This document shows, in pieces, positions 8,389 through 18,057 of a stretch of DNA of 64,000 nucleotides. The notes under the pieces were generated by a model. It was not told where the DNA came from and searched no databases. It worked only from the letters and a program-made list of their open reading frames with translations. Each line of letters opens with the position of its first letter. Positions within the stretch are counted from its first letter, which is position 1. The stretch covers positions 1 through 64,000 of the forward strand of contig JAUNLG010000008.1 of NCBI GenBank assembly GCA_030532385.1, in the 5' to 3' direction. A program made the translations under genes and the position numbers. The stretch is from Anaerococcus sp. (GTDB lineage: Bacteria > Bacillota > Clostridia > Tissierellales > Peptoniphilaceae).

Positions 8389-11024
8389 TACTTATCCCTT
8401 ATTTCTTCTAAGCTTTCTTTTGTCTTTTCTAAGAGATCCTCATAGTTTTTAAGCTTTACTCTCTCTTCATCTACTACCTTCTTAGGAGCCTTACTTACAA
8501 AGCCTTGGTTAGCTAGTTTGCCACTTGCTCTTTTTATTTCACTTTCAAGTCTTTTTATCTCATCTTTTAGGCGGGCTCTTTCCTTATCATAATCCATTAG
8601 TTCATCAAGAGACATTAATACTTGGAATTGATTAAAGATTAGCTTGATTACTCCATCTTCATCGACAGTTTCTCCTTCTTTCTTTGAGACTTCGACATCT
8701 TTAGCAAAAGCAAGGTTTACAAACTGGTCCTTGATCTCATCTATAAGCTTGATATTTTCTTCTTTTTCTACTAGAATTTTAAGATTTTGCTTAGTTTTAG
8801 CTGGCACATTTAAACTTGATCTTTGATTTCTTATAGCACCTATGGCATCAATTACAGAGTTTACATTGGCTTCTTCATTGACAAAATCAAATTCTTCTTT
8901 AAAACTTGGCCACTCTTCTACTATAAGCATGTCATCTTTTATAGGAAGGCTTGAGTAAATCTCTTCTGTTATAAATGGCATAAATGGATGAAGGAGGATG
9001 AGCATATTTTTTAGCACATAGATTAGGACCTTCTTTACAGTCTTCTTTGCCTTTTCATCTTCTCCATAAAGTCTTAATTTGGCAAATTCTATATACCAAT
9101 CACAGTATTCATTCCAGATAAACTCTTCTATCCTATCAGCTGCAAGACCTATCTCATACTTATCAAGATTTTTTGATACCTCACTTATAGCATCATTTAA
9201 TCTTTTGAGGATCCACTTATCTTCAAGTTCTAGGTCTAGGTTAGTAAATTCAAGGTCATCGCCTTCTTCTATATTCATTAAGACAAATCTAGATGCATTC
9301 CAAAGTTTATTGGCAAAGTTTCTACTTGCTACAATCCTCTTTTCATCATAACGCATGTCATTTCCAGGAGAGTTGCCTGTTATTAGGGTAAATCTTAGGG
9401 CATCAGCTCCATATTTATCTACAACTTCTATAGGATCAACTCCATTGCCTAAGGACTTACTCATCTTTCTTCCTTGGGAATCTCTTATTAATCCTGTAAA
9501 TAATACATGGTGGAAAGGGGTCTTTCCTGTATTATAGATTGATGAAAAGATCATCCTTATTACCCAAAAGAAGATTATATCATAGCCTGTAACTAGGATG
9601 TCTGTTGGGAAAAAGTAATCATACTCTGGATTCTCATCTGGCCATCCTAGGGTTGCAAATGGCCAAAGAGCTGATGAAAACCATGTATCTAGGGTATCTT
9701 CATCTTGTGTAACATGGACCCCTTCTAAAAATCCATTTTCGTCTGGATCTTCTTCTGATACTATAACTTCACCATCATCAGTATAGAATACTGGAAGCCT
9801 ATGGCCCCACCATAGCTGACGGGATATAGTCCAGTCTCTAATATTATTTAGCCAGTTCATATATGTTTTAGACAAAGATTCTGGTATAAGCTTAACTTCT
9901 CCACCTTCATAAGCGTCTATACACATTTTTGCAAGCTCATCCATTTTTACAAACCATTGTTTAGATATGATTGGCTCTATTACAACATTTGTTCTTTCAG
10001 AATAACCAACAGCATGGTCAAGATCTTCAGTTTTTACTAAATATCCTTGGCTTTCTAAATCTCTTAGGATCTCTTTTCTTGCCTCATATCTTTCTAAGCC
10101 TGAATACTTTCCATAGCCTTCTACAATATGAGCCTTAGAATCAAGAACTAGACATTGGCCTAGGTCATGGCGAGCCCCAACTTCAAAGTCATTAGGGTCA
10201 TGGGATGGGGTTATTTTTACAAGTCCTGTACCATACTCCATATCTACATAAGAATCTTCAATAAGAGGGATCTTTCTTCCAACTAAAGGTAGGATTAGGT
10301 TTTTGCCAATTTTATCCTTAAATCTCTCATCTTCTGGATTGACCGCAACTGCAAGGTCACCAAACATTGTCTCAGGTCTTGTGGTTGCTATAGTTACATA
10401 TTCATCACTATCCTCAAAGAAATATTTAATATACCAAAGCTTTCCTTTTTGCTCAAGGTGGTAGACTTCAGCATCTGATATGGCCGTTTCTGCCAGAGGA
10501 TCCCAGTTTACAATCCTATCTCCCCTATAGATAAGGCCATCATCATACATTTTTTTGAAAACTCTTCTTACAGCCTTAGTGAGGTTTTCATCCATGGTGA
10601 AAGAATCATGGTCCCAATCACAAGAAACTCCAATAGTACGTAGTTGTTCTTTTATTCTTCCCCCATACTTATGGGTCCAATCCCAGGCTTCTTTTAAAAA
10701 TCCATCCCTACCAAGGTCCTTCTTGCTCTTCCCCTCTTTAGTAATTTTATCTACAACCTTACTTTCTGTTGAAATTGATGCATGGTCAGTACCTGGAATC
10801 CACAAAGCTTCAAAGCCCTTTAATCTTTTATATCGAATTATAATATCTTGGATGGTATTATTTAAAGCATGGCCAAGGTGAAGGTAGCCTGTGACATTTG
10901 GAGGTGGCATTACTATAGTAAAAGGCTTCTTATCCTTATTTACACTTGCCTTAAAGTAACCCTTCTTTTCCCAATTCCTATAAATTTCTTTTTCAAATTG
11001 ACTAGGATTATATTTTGTATCCAT
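8388..11024 (-). CDS. valS: Valyl-tRNA synthetase
   Basis: This enzyme charges tRNA-Val. The 878-aa class Ia enzyme has the HIGH-type motif HLGH (residues 49-52) and KMSKS (520-524). An editing (CP1) domain lies between them, followed by an anticodon-binding helical domain and a C-terminal coiled-coil arm rich in Lys and Glu. AAGGAG lies 8 bases before the ATG. Expression is controlled by the T-box leader immediately upstream, and the downstream methyltransferase and cold-shock genes probably share this control. Confidence 0.97.
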   Translation of the reverse strand: MDTKYNPSQFEKEIYRNWEKKGYFKASVNKDKKPFTIVMPPPNVTGYLHLGHALNNTIQDIIIRYKRLKGFEALWIPGTDHASISTESKVVDKITKEGKSKKDLGRDGFLKEAWDWTHKYGGRIKEQLRTIGVSCDWDHDSFTMDENLTKAVRRVFKKMYDDGLIYRGDRIVNWDPLAETAISDAEVYHLEQKGKLWYIKYFFEDSDEYVTIATTRPETMFGDLAVAVNPEDERFKDKIGKNLILPLVGRKIPLIEDSYVDMEYGTGLVKITPSHDPNDFEVGARHDLGQCLVLDSKAHIVEGYGKYSGLERYEARKEILRDLESQGYLVKTEDLDHAVGYSERTNVVIEPIISKQWFVKMDELAKMCIDAYEGGEVKLIPESLSKTYMNWLNNIRDWTISRQLWWGHRLPVFYTDDGEVIVSEEDPDENGFLEGVHVTQDEDTLDTWFSSALWPFATLGWPDENPEYDYFFPTDILVTGYDIIFFWVIRMIFSSIYNTGKTPFHHVLFTGLIRDSQGRKMSKSLGNGVDPIEVVDKYGADALRFTLITGNSPGNDMRYDEKRIVASRNFANKLWNASRFVLMNIEEGDDLEFTNLDLELEDKWILKRLNDAISEVSKNLDKYEIGLAADRIEEFIWNEYCDWYIEFAKLRLYGEDEKAKKTVKKVLIYVLKNMLILLHPFMPFITEEIYSSLPIKDDMLIVEEWPSFKEEFDFVNEEANVNSVIDAIGAIRNQRSSLNVPAKTKQNLKILVEKEENIKLIDEIKDQFVNLAFAKDVEVSKKEGETVDEDGVIKLIFNQFQVLMSLDELMDYDKERARLKDEIKRLESEIKRASGKLANQGFVSKAPKKVVDEERVKLKNYEDLLEKTKESLEEIRDK

Positions 11025-11049
11025 AAACTAAACTCCTTAAATTTTCTTA

Positions 11050-11248
11050 AAATAAAAGATGGTACCGACATAGGGCGAATTATCGCGGTACCACCTAACT
11101 TTCTAAAAGAATCTCTTTGCACGGATGTGTGCTCATGAAACATATATAAAAGTAACCTTCGAAAGTTTAAATTGAAGATTTTCACCAACCATCTTCTCTC
11201 TAAAAATTTGCCCTTCCTACTCCTCTTTTATTGTTTCTATATTATATT
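11050..11248 (-). promoter_or_regulatory. T-box riboswitch of valS
   Basis: On the minus strand the conserved T-box core AGGTGGTACCGCG (plus 11084-11096) overlaps a terminator stem (GGTACCG 11061-11067 with CGGTACC 11086-11092) followed by a T-rich run. Upstream is the stem-I apical signature GGTTGGTGAAAATC. A GTT valine codon (plus 11154-11156), followed by AC and T residues as in the serS leader, is the likely specifier. Uncharged tRNA-Val should stabilise the antiterminator. Confidence 0.9.
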
Positions 11249-11254
11249 ATTATC

Positions 11255-11282
11255 ATTATATTTTTATAATAACTTTTGTCAA
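11255..11282 (-). promoter_or_regulatory. Promoter of the valS T-box leader
   Basis: On the minus strand TTGACA (plus 11277-11282) is followed by 16 bases and TATAAT (11255-11260). The start should lie near 11248, giving a leader of about 224 bases. Confidence 0.75.
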
Positions 11283-11449
11283 TGACTATCCTAAGTAAAT
11301 TCTTTTACATATTCTTTGGGAAAGATCGATATTTATTTGTGAATAAATTCGAAAATTAAAGAACTTTAAAATAATTTCCTTAAAGTTTATTGGCTATCAT
11401 CCTCTAAACCATGCTATTTTATAATCTTTAATAAAATTTACGGAAAATA

Positions 11450-11478
11450 TTTTCATATTTCAAAAAATTTGTTATAAT
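11450..11478 (+). promoter_or_regulatory. Probable promoter of the PPDK regulator-ppdK operon
   Basis: TATAAT lies at 11473-11478, with TTTTCA at 11450-11455 and a 17-base spacer. The gene starts 35 bases downstream of the -10. Confidence 0.5.
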
Positions 11479-11512
11479 ATAATAAGGATCAAAGATAAGG
11501 AGTGAAAGTTAA

Positions 11513-12325
11513 TTGGATATTTATATTATTTCGGATACTGCATATGAGGCTATATCAGAAATTGTCAATTTCTCTGTAAGCTTATTTGATATAAATGCTA
11601 ATATTAATGTCAAAAGCGAAGTAAAAGACCTCAAGACTCTTTCTTATATACTAGATAGCATATCTAAAGAAAATATAATAATTTATCACTCATTCCAAGA
11701 TTCTAAGATGAGCGCATATATCAAAAATTTTACTCAAACTTATGAAATCGAAACCATCGATATTATGGGCTATGCAATCAATTCTTTAAGTAAAATTTTA
11801 AAAAAAGATGTTAAGGAGAATACTAGGATGATTAATGCCTATGACTCAGACCATTTCAAAAGGCTTGAAGCAGTTGATTTTGCTATCAAATATGATGATG
11901 GTGCAGACTTTAGGGGATTAAAATTTTGTGATCTTGCAATAATAGGAGTTTCCAGATCTTCTAAGACACCTATATCAATGTACCTGGCCAGTAAGGGGCT
12001 TAAGGTTTCTAATGTCCCCCTTATTATAGATTCAAAACCTCCAAGAGAGATCTTTGAAATCGATCCTAGGAGAGTTTTTGGCCTTACTATAGATGAGGAT
12101 GTCCTAAAAAGAATTAGAGATGAAAGGCTTAAGTCCCTAAACTTATCTAATGATTCGATCTATTCTTCTATGGAAAGGATCAAAAGAGAGTTAAGGTATG
12201 CAGAAGAGTTGATGGTAGATATTGATTGTAAAATAATCGATGTTACCTATAGGTCGGTAGAAGAAACTTCAGATATCATTATCAATAGTTTAAGAGAAAA
12301 CAATTTATTGGAAAGGAAAGAATAA
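11513..12325 (+). CDS. Pyruvate,phosphate dikinase regulatory protein (PDRP, DUF299)
   Basis: This bifunctional kinase/phosphorylase inactivates PPDK by phosphorylating its active-site Thr with ADP, and reactivates it phosphorolytically. The 270-aa protein has the PDRP P-loop-like GVSRSSKTP (about 145-153) and the following NVPL strand, as in YqfL/PpsR proteins. The start codon is TTG. AAGGAG at 11497-11502 lies 10 bases upstream, and no ATG or GTG fits better. It overlaps ppdK by one base, which fits a regulator made in step with its target. Confidence 0.9.
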   Translation: MDIYIISDTAYEAISEIVNFSVSLFDINANINVKSEVKDLKTLSYILDSISKENIIIYHSFQDSKMSAYIKNFTQTYEIETIDIMGYAINSLSKILKKDVKENTRMINAYDSDHFKRLEAVDFAIKYDDGADFRGLKFCDLAIIGVSRSSKTPISMYLASKGLKVSNVPLIIDSKPPREIFEIDPRRVFGLTIDEDVLKRIRDERLKSLNLSNDSIYSSMERIKRELRYAEELMVDIDCKIIDVTYRSVEETSDIIINSLRENNLLERKE

Positions 12326-14952
12326 TGAGCGAAAAATACGTTTACAATTTTGATGAAGGCGATATGTCAATGAGAGCCCTCCTTGGTGGTAAGGGTGCAA
12401 ACTTAGCAGAAATGTCTTCAATGGGAATTAATGTCCCTTATGGATTTACAGTTACTACAGAAGCTTGTGCAAGATTTTACGAAGAAGGTGAAAAACTTTG
12501 GGATGATTTAAATAAAGAAATCTCAAAACATATAGAAGATCTTGAAGCTAAAAATGAAAAAACTTTTGGAAATAATGAAGATCCTCTCTTAGTTTCTGTA
12601 AGAAGTGGTGCACCAATTTCAATGCCTGGTATGATGGATACTATCCTTAACCTAGGATTAAATGATACAGCTGTTTTAGGTCTTGCTAAAAAGACAAACA
12701 ACCCAAGATTTGCCTATGACTCATACAGAAGGTTCATCCAAATGTTCTCTGATGTTGCCATGGGAATTGACAAAAATAAATTTGAAAAAGTTCTTACAGC
12801 TAAAAAGGAAGAAAAAGGCGTTTCAACTGACAACGAATTGACAGAAGAAGACCTAAAAGATGTAGTTGAAAAATACAAGGAAGTTTATAAAAAAGAAATG
12901 GGCCAAGACTTCCCACAAGAGCCAAGAGAACAACTTAACCTTGCAGTAAGTGCAGTATTTGCTTCATGGAATAACGAAAGAGCTATCTTATATAGAAAGA
13001 TAAATGAGATTGATGATTCTATGGGAACTGCAGTTAACGTTCAAACCATGGTATTTGGTAATATGGGCGATAGCTCAGGTACAGGTGTAGCCTTCTCAAG
13101 AAACCCTGCTACAGGTGAAAACAAACTTTTTGGTGAATACCTAATGAATGCCCAAGGAGAAGACGTTGTTGCAGGTGTTCGTACTCCAGAAGAAATAAAC
13201 CACCTAAAGGATATGATGCCTGAAGTATACGAAGAATTTGCAAATACAGCAAGAACTCTAGAAGAGCACTACAAAGACATGCAAGATATGGAATTTACTA
13301 TCCAAGAAGGTAAGTTATTCCTACTTCAAACTAGAAATGGTAAAAGAACTGCCCAAGCTGCTGTTCAAGTTGCAGTTGACCTAGTTAAAGAAGGACTAAT
13401 TGATGAAAAAGAAGCAGTTTTAAGAGTAGCTCCAAAGGACTTAGATGGTCTCCTCCACCCAACCTTTACAGAAAAAGCTTTATCAGAAAATGAACCAATA
13501 GCAAAAGGACTTGCTGCATCTCCAGGAGCTGCTGTAGGTAAGATTGCCTTTACAGCAAAAGAAGCTGCTATGAGAGCTAAAGATGGTGAGAAAGTAATCC
13601 TAGTCCGTGAAGAAACTTCACCAGAAGACCTTGAAGGAATGATCTCAGCTTCCGGTATCCTTACAGCTCGTGGTGGTATGACAAGCCATGCTGCAGTAGT
13701 AGCAAGAGGAATGGGAAAATGCTGTGTTGCTGGTGCAGGCGACCTTCATGTAAATGAGGAAACTAAAGAAGTTAAGGTTAATGGAAAAACTTATACATCA
13801 GAAGATGTATTCTCAATAGATGGTTCAACAGGTCTAATCTATGATAAAACATTAGCTACCCAACCTCCACAATTCCAAGGTGCTTTCGGCCAATTTATGG
13901 AATGGGTTGATAAATTTAGAGATATGAAAGTTAGGACAAATGCAGATACACCAAGAGATGCTGCCCAAGCCCTAGAATTTGGTGCTGAAGGAATTGGCTT
14001 ATGTAGGACAGAGCATATGTTCTTTAAAGAAGACAGGATCTTCCAAGTAAGAAAGATGATCCTAGCAAAAGATCTTCAAACAAGAGAAGCTGCCTTAGAT
14101 AAACTTCTACCAATGCAAGAAGATGACTTCTATCAAATCTATTCATTAATGAAAGAAAGACCAGTAACAGTAAGACTTCTAGACCCACCACTTCACGAAT
14201 TCCTACCAAGAGGTGGTCAAGAAATAGAAGATTTAGCAAGCGAGCTAAACATAGATCCAATAGATGTTAGAGATAGGATTGCCCAACTAAGTGAAGTTAA
14301 CCCAATGCTAGGATTTAGAGGATTAAGACTTGCAGTAATCTACCCAGAAATTGCAAGAATGCAAGCTCGCGCAATAATCCAAGCTGCCCTTCACTGTAAG
14401 GAAGATGGAATTGAAATAGTTCCTGAAATAATGATCCCACTATCAAGTGAGCTAAAAGAGCTTAAACTTGTAAAAGAAACAGTAGAAGAAGAAATCCAAA
14501 AAGTATTTGAAGAAAAGGGTCAAAAGGTAGACTACCTATTAGGTACAATGATTGAAATCCCAAGAGCTGCTATCACAGCTGACGAAATTGCAGAAGTAAC
14601 AGACTTCTTTAGTTTCGGTACCAACGACCTAACTCAAATGACCTTCGGTCTATCAAGAGATGATGCTGGTAAATTCCTACCTGACTACATCGATAAGGGA
14701 ATTTTAGAAAAGGATCCATTCCAAGTTCTTGACCAAAAAGGTGTTGGTTTCTTAGTAGAAACTGCAGTAGAAAAGGGTAGAAAGACTAATAAAGACCTTC
14801 ACATAGGAATATGTGGTGAGCACGGTGGTGAACCAAGCACAGTTAAATACCTATATAAGGTAGGTCTTGACTATGTATCATGTTCTCCATTTAGAGTTCC
14901 AATAGCAAAACTTGCTGCTGCCCAAGCTGCAATAGAAAAAGAAAATAAATAA
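12325..14952 (+). CDS. ppdK: Pyruvate,phosphate dikinase
   Basis: PPDK interconverts pyruvate + ATP + Pi and PEP + AMP + PPi. In anaerobes it can run glycolytically. The 875-aa protein has the N-terminal ATP-grasp domain (GGKGANLAEM), the central swivelling domain with catalytic His455 in GGMTSHAA, and a C-terminal PEP/pyruvate barrel (GTNDLTQMTFG, GICGEHGG). Thr453, two residues before the His, is the expected target of the adjacent regulator. Length is normal. The codon mix is more CAA/GAA/CTA-rich than its neighbours, suggesting high expression. Confidence 0.97.
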   Translation: MSEKYVYNFDEGDMSMRALLGGKGANLAEMSSMGINVPYGFTVTTEACARFYEEGEKLWDDLNKEISKHIEDLEAKNEKTFGNNEDPLLVSVRSGAPISMPGMMDTILNLGLNDTAVLGLAKKTNNPRFAYDSYRRFIQMFSDVAMGIDKNKFEKVLTAKKEEKGVSTDNELTEEDLKDVVEKYKEVYKKEMGQDFPQEPREQLNLAVSAVFASWNNERAILYRKINEIDDSMGTAVNVQTMVFGNMGDSSGTGVAFSRNPATGENKLFGEYLMNAQGEDVVAGVRTPEEINHLKDMMPEVYEEFANTARTLEEHYKDMQDMEFTIQEGKLFLLQTRNGKRTAQAAVQVAVDLVKEGLIDEKEAVLRVAPKDLDGLLHPTFTEKALSENEPIAKGLAASPGAAVGKIAFTAKEAAMRAKDGEKVILVREETSPEDLEGMISASGILTARGGMTSHAAVVARGMGKCCVAGAGDLHVNEETKEVKVNGKTYTSEDVFSIDGSTGLIYDKTLATQPPQFQGAFGQFMEWVDKFRDMKVRTNADTPRDAAQALEFGAEGIGLCRTEHMFFKEDRIFQVRKMILAKDLQTREAALDKLLPMQEDDFYQIYSLMKERPVTVRLLDPPLHEFLPRGGQEIEDLASELNIDPIDVRDRIAQLSEVNPMLGFRGLRLAVIYPEIARMQARAIIQAALHCKEDGIEIVPEIMIPLSSELKELKLVKETVEEEIQKVFEEKGQKVDYLLGTMIEIPRAAITADEIAEVTDFFSFGTNDLTQMTFGLSRDDAGKFLPDYIDKGILEKDPFQVLDQKGVGFLVETAVEKGRKTNKDLHIGICGEHGGEPSTVKYLYKVGLDYVSCSPFRVPIAKLAAAQAAIEKENK

Positions 14953-14975
14953 GAAGTCTTATTGACTTAAAAAAA

Positions 14976-15014
14976 TACCCTCTTTACTAGGTTTTCCAGT
15001 AAAGAGGGTATTTT
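14976..15014. terminator. Bidirectional terminator between ppdK and the first symporter
   Basis: A perfect 13-bp stem (14976-14988 with 14998-15010) is followed by TTTT on the plus strand and by a T6 run on the minus strand. A second hairpin (TATCCCTT 15026-15033 with AAGGGATA 15049-15056) lies between it and the symporter stop and may reinforce minus-strand termination. Confidence 0.88.
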
Positions 15015-15061
15015 ATTGCATTAAATATCCCTTCAAAGCTAAACTTTAAAGGGATATAAAT

Positions 15062-16366
15062 TTAGAATGATATCTTAAATACCAGGGCAACTATACAAAG
15101 AACAATTGCTATAGGAGTATATACATACTTACCTATCTTATACCAGCTGTCTCCATAGGTCTTAGCTGAAGCAAGATTGATCTCTTTAAGGAGTTTATCC
15201 TTAGAAAATACATAAAACCATGATAAGGCTCCGATTGATGCCCCTATTGGGATAATATAGATAGACACTATATCCATAAAAGGACCCCACTGGCTAATCA
15301 TTTCCATATTGACCCCAAAGCCAAAAACAAAAATACCAATTAGAATAAGGGCAAAATTTCTCTTTAATTTTGGAAATCTTTTTATCAAAGACTCAGCAAC
15401 AACCTCAAACATATTTTGCAAAGAAGAGATTCCTGCAAGTATTACTGCTAGATAAAGAATTATTGCAAATATCCTACCCATAAACATGTTTTGAAGGATT
15501 GTTGGTAGGACCTGAAACAAAAGTCCCGGACCTCCAGCCTGGTCCATCTTAAAGACCATTATAGCTGGAATAATAACAGCTGATGATAATAAAGCAGCTA
15601 TAGTATCCAAAAATCCTGTCATCTTAGATGAAGATACAATATCTTCATCCTTATTAAGGTAAGCCCCACAGACAATCATTCCGCTTCCAGTAACTGAAAG
15701 AGAAAAGAAAGCTTGGCCCATGGCAGCTAGGATAGTTGATAGGCTTAAAGCAGACCTATCAAACCTAAACATATACCTATAACCCTCAAGGGCATTAGGA
15801 AGGGTAATAATCCTAATAGCAAGGATTAAAAATAAGATAAAAAAGACTGGCATCATGATCTTATTTGATTTTTCAATTGTACTAGCCCCCCCTATACAGG
15901 TAATTAAAGTTATTATGATTATTAAAAAGTGGTAGCCTACAACAGAATATTCCCTAGCTGAAAAAGAATCAAACCAAGTTCCTGTATCTACAACCATAAG
16001 GTCTCCTGTAAGAGAATTTACTAGGGCCTTAAAAACATAGGCTACTATAACTGCATAGCCTATAGCTATCAGCAATGATCCTAAAAGTGGGATAAAGCCA
16101 ATAAACTTTCCTAAAAAAGAATCCTTCTTCCTAGAATCAAAAGCCCTTTGGTAGGCTCCTAGGGTTCCAGTTCCAGCATACCTACCTATAGCAAATTCAG
16201 AAGATAGGCCTACGTATGAAAAAAGTCCTATAAAAATTAAATAAAAAATTAAAAATACAAGTCCACCCTGCTGGAACTTATATGGAAAGCCCCAAACATT
16301 TGCCATACCAACAGCAGATCCAACCGCTGTTAGGATAAAACCAAGTTTTGAATTAAATTTACTCAT
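15062..16366 (-). CDS. Neurotransmitter:sodium symporter (NSS/SNF) family transporter, copy 1
   Basis: The 434-aa protein has about 11 membrane helices, like bacterial NSS proteins of the Tyt1/MhsT type, which import amino acids with Na+. TM1 shows the NSS signature region GSAVGMANVWGFPYK, followed by a Gly-Gly pair and SEFAIGRYAG. The position of the gate Arg in LeuT (Arg30, in LRFP) is Gly here. The substrate is unknown, although hydrophobic amino acids are typical. It is a tandem paralogue of the gene at 16487-17773, with its own promoter, so the two copies can be expressed separately. Confidence 0.9.
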   Translation of the reverse strand: MSKFNSKLGFILTAVGSAVGMANVWGFPYKFQQGGLVFLIFYLIFIGLFSYVGLSSEFAIGRYAGTGTLGAYQRAFDSRKKDSFLGKFIGFIPLLGSLLIAIGYAVIVAYVFKALVNSLTGDLMVVDTGTWFDSFSAREYSVVGYHFLIIIITLITCIGGASTIEKSNKIMMPVFFILFLILAIRIITLPNALEGYRYMFRFDRSALSLSTILAAMGQAFFSLSVTGSGMIVCGAYLNKDEDIVSSSKMTGFLDTIAALLSSAVIIPAIMVFKMDQAGGPGLLFQVLPTILQNMFMGRIFAIILYLAVILAGISSLQNMFEVVAESLIKRFPKLKRNFALILIGIFVFGFGVNMEMISQWGPFMDIVSIYIIPIGASIGALSWFYVFSKDKLLKEINLASAKTYGDSWYKIGKYVYTPIAIVLCIVALVFKISF

Positions 16367-16414
16367 AAGTGCTCCTTTAAACTGTAAAACTATATCGCTT
16401 TAAAGCATATTAGT

Positions 16415-16444
16415 ATTATACCATATAGACTAGCAATAAGTAAA
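16415..16444 (-). promoter_or_regulatory. Promoter of symporter copy 1
   Basis: On the minus strand TTTACT (plus 16439-16444), an 18-base spacer and TATAAT (16415-16420) with an upstream TG (TGGTATAAT, extended -10). The symporter ATG is about 48 bases downstream. Confidence 0.6.
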
Positions 16445-16450
16445 GGATTA

Positions 16451-16480
16451 AAAGAAAAAATCTGCCCTAAGACAGATTTT
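16451..16480 (-). terminator. Terminator after symporter copy 2
   Basis: AAAATCTG (16457-16464) pairs with CAGATTTT (16473-16480). On the minus strand a T-rich run follows. It starts 7 bases past the stop. Confidence 0.8.
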
Positions 16481-16486
16481 CCTAAA

Positions 16487-17773
16487 CTACATAAGAATTG
16501 TAAGCAATGAAATTATAATTACCAAAGGGGTATAAAAATATTTTCCAATCTTATACCAGCTAAGACCATATTTTTTCTTAGCCCCTAGGTTTATTTCTCT
16601 CATTAGCTTATCCCTATCAAGAATATAAAACCAGGATATAGCCCCTATCATAGCCCCTACAGGAATAATATAAATAGATATAATATCCATAAAAGGTCCC
16701 CAAATCCTAATCTCTTCCATAGATAAACCTAAAATAATTACAAGAAGGGATACTAATAGCAAGGCTAGGGTCCTATTTACCCTCTCAAACTTATAGGTAA
16801 TAGATTCAACCACTACTTCGATCATTATTTGTAGGGAGGATATTCCTGCAAATAGGACAGCTGTATAAAGGATAATAGCAAAGATCCTTCCACCTTGAAT
16901 ATTTTGTAGGATAGTTGGCAAAACTTGAAACAAAAGCCCAGGTCCTGCAGCATCTTTCATATCAAAGACAATAACTGATGGAATCATAACCAGGGCTGCA
17001 ACCATAGCTGCAACAGTATCAAGGATTCCTGTCATCTTTGATGAAGATACAATATCCTCATCCTTATGAAGGTAGGCCCCAAAAACCATCATGGCTGACC
17101 CTGTTATAGATAGGGAGAAGAAGGCCTGGCCCATAGCCGAAACTATGGTAGATAGAGAAATCTTTGATGGGTCTAGTCTAAACATATACTTATAACCTTC
17201 TAGGGCATTGGGTAAACTTATAATCCTAATGGCAATTATAATAAATAAAATAAAAAAGGCTGGCATCATAAACTTAGCCGATTTTTCTAAAGTTTTTGCA
17301 GAACCTAGGGTATTTACCACAGTAAGCAAGATTACAAAAAGGTGGTAGGGCCAAACAGAAAACTTAGTTTCTGATAAGTCCTTATACCATAAATTAACAT
17401 CAACACTCATCAAAGACCCTGTAAAAGAATCAACTAAAGCCTTAAAAATATAGGCAATCACTACAGCATAACCTATGGTTAATAGGATTAGGCCAATAAG
17501 AGGTGGAATAGAAATTATAGTTCCGATATTTTTTCCTCTTTTTTCAAAGGCCTTCTCGTAAGATCCTATGGTACCTGCCCCTGCTAACCTTCCTATAGCA
17601 AACTCAGAAGATAGGCCTACATATGAGAAAAGACCAATAAAAAATATATAAAAAATCAAAAAATAAAGGCCTCCCTCTTGAAGTTTGTAGGGAAAGCCCC
17701 AAACATTGGCCATGCCGACGGCAGAACCTACGGCGGCCAAGATAAAACCAAGTCTGCTTGTAAATTTGTTCAT
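16487..17773 (-). CDS. Neurotransmitter:sodium symporter (NSS/SNF) family transporter, copy 2
   Basis: This 428-aa protein is closely similar to copy 1 over its whole length, with the same TM1 block GSAVGMANVWGFPYK, the same SEFAIGR segment and a shared GQAFFSLS in the middle. The pair looks like a tandem duplication that has since diverged, for example in the loop after TM4 and at the C-terminus. It also carries Gly at the LeuT Arg30 position. It probably imports a different amino acid from copy 1, but the sequence does not say which. It has its own extended -10 promoter and terminator. Confidence 0.9.
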   Translation of the reverse strand: MNKFTSRLGFILAAVGSAVGMANVWGFPYKLQEGGLYFLIFYIFFIGLFSYVGLSSEFAIGRLAGAGTIGSYEKAFEKRGKNIGTIISIPPLIGLILLTIGYAVVIAYIFKALVDSFTGSLMSVDVNLWYKDLSETKFSVWPYHLFVILLTVVNTLGSAKTLEKSAKFMMPAFFILFIIIAIRIISLPNALEGYKYMFRLDPSKISLSTIVSAMGQAFFSLSITGSAMMVFGAYLHKDEDIVSSSKMTGILDTVAAMVAALVMIPSVIVFDMKDAAGPGLLFQVLPTILQNIQGGRIFAIILYTAVLFAGISSLQIMIEVVVESITYKFERVNRTLALLLVSLLVIILGLSMEEIRIWGPFMDIISIYIIPVGAMIGAISWFYILDRDKLMREINLGAKKKYGLSWYKIGKYFYTPLVIIISLLTILM

Positions 17774-17873
17774 AATAAGTCCTCACTAAATATATTTCAA
17801 GATCTACTAATCTAGTATAAACCGATAGGCTTATAAACTTTTTAGCCATATAATTATCAATCTTGTTTTATTT

Positions 17874-17882
17874 ATTATACCA
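17874..17882 (-). promoter_or_regulatory. Extended -10 promoter of symporter copy 2
   Basis: On the minus strand TGGTATAAT (-10 at plus 17874-17879), the same extended -10 as in front of copy 1, has no good -35. The start would lie about 95 bases before the ATG. The rest of 17774-18033 shows nothing recognisable. Confidence 0.5.
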
Positions 17883-18033
17883 TAGCCAAGTCAATATTAG
17901 AAATCTTTTTGTATTAATTCTTATTTTTTTCTATAAATCTTCTTTATGTTGATTAAAACTATCTCTTAAGGATAGACTTATTGGCTTAACTTTAATTAGG
18001 CAAAAAGATTATATTATATCAGTAGGAAAAGAA

Positions 18034-18057
18034 AAGAGCTGCCAGCTGGCAACTCTT
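18034..18057 (-). terminator. Terminator of trpS
   Basis: On the minus strand a 10-bp stem (AAGAGTTGCC with GGCAGCTCTT, AGCT loop) begins within the stop codon and is followed by TTCTTTT. Confidence 0.8.
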
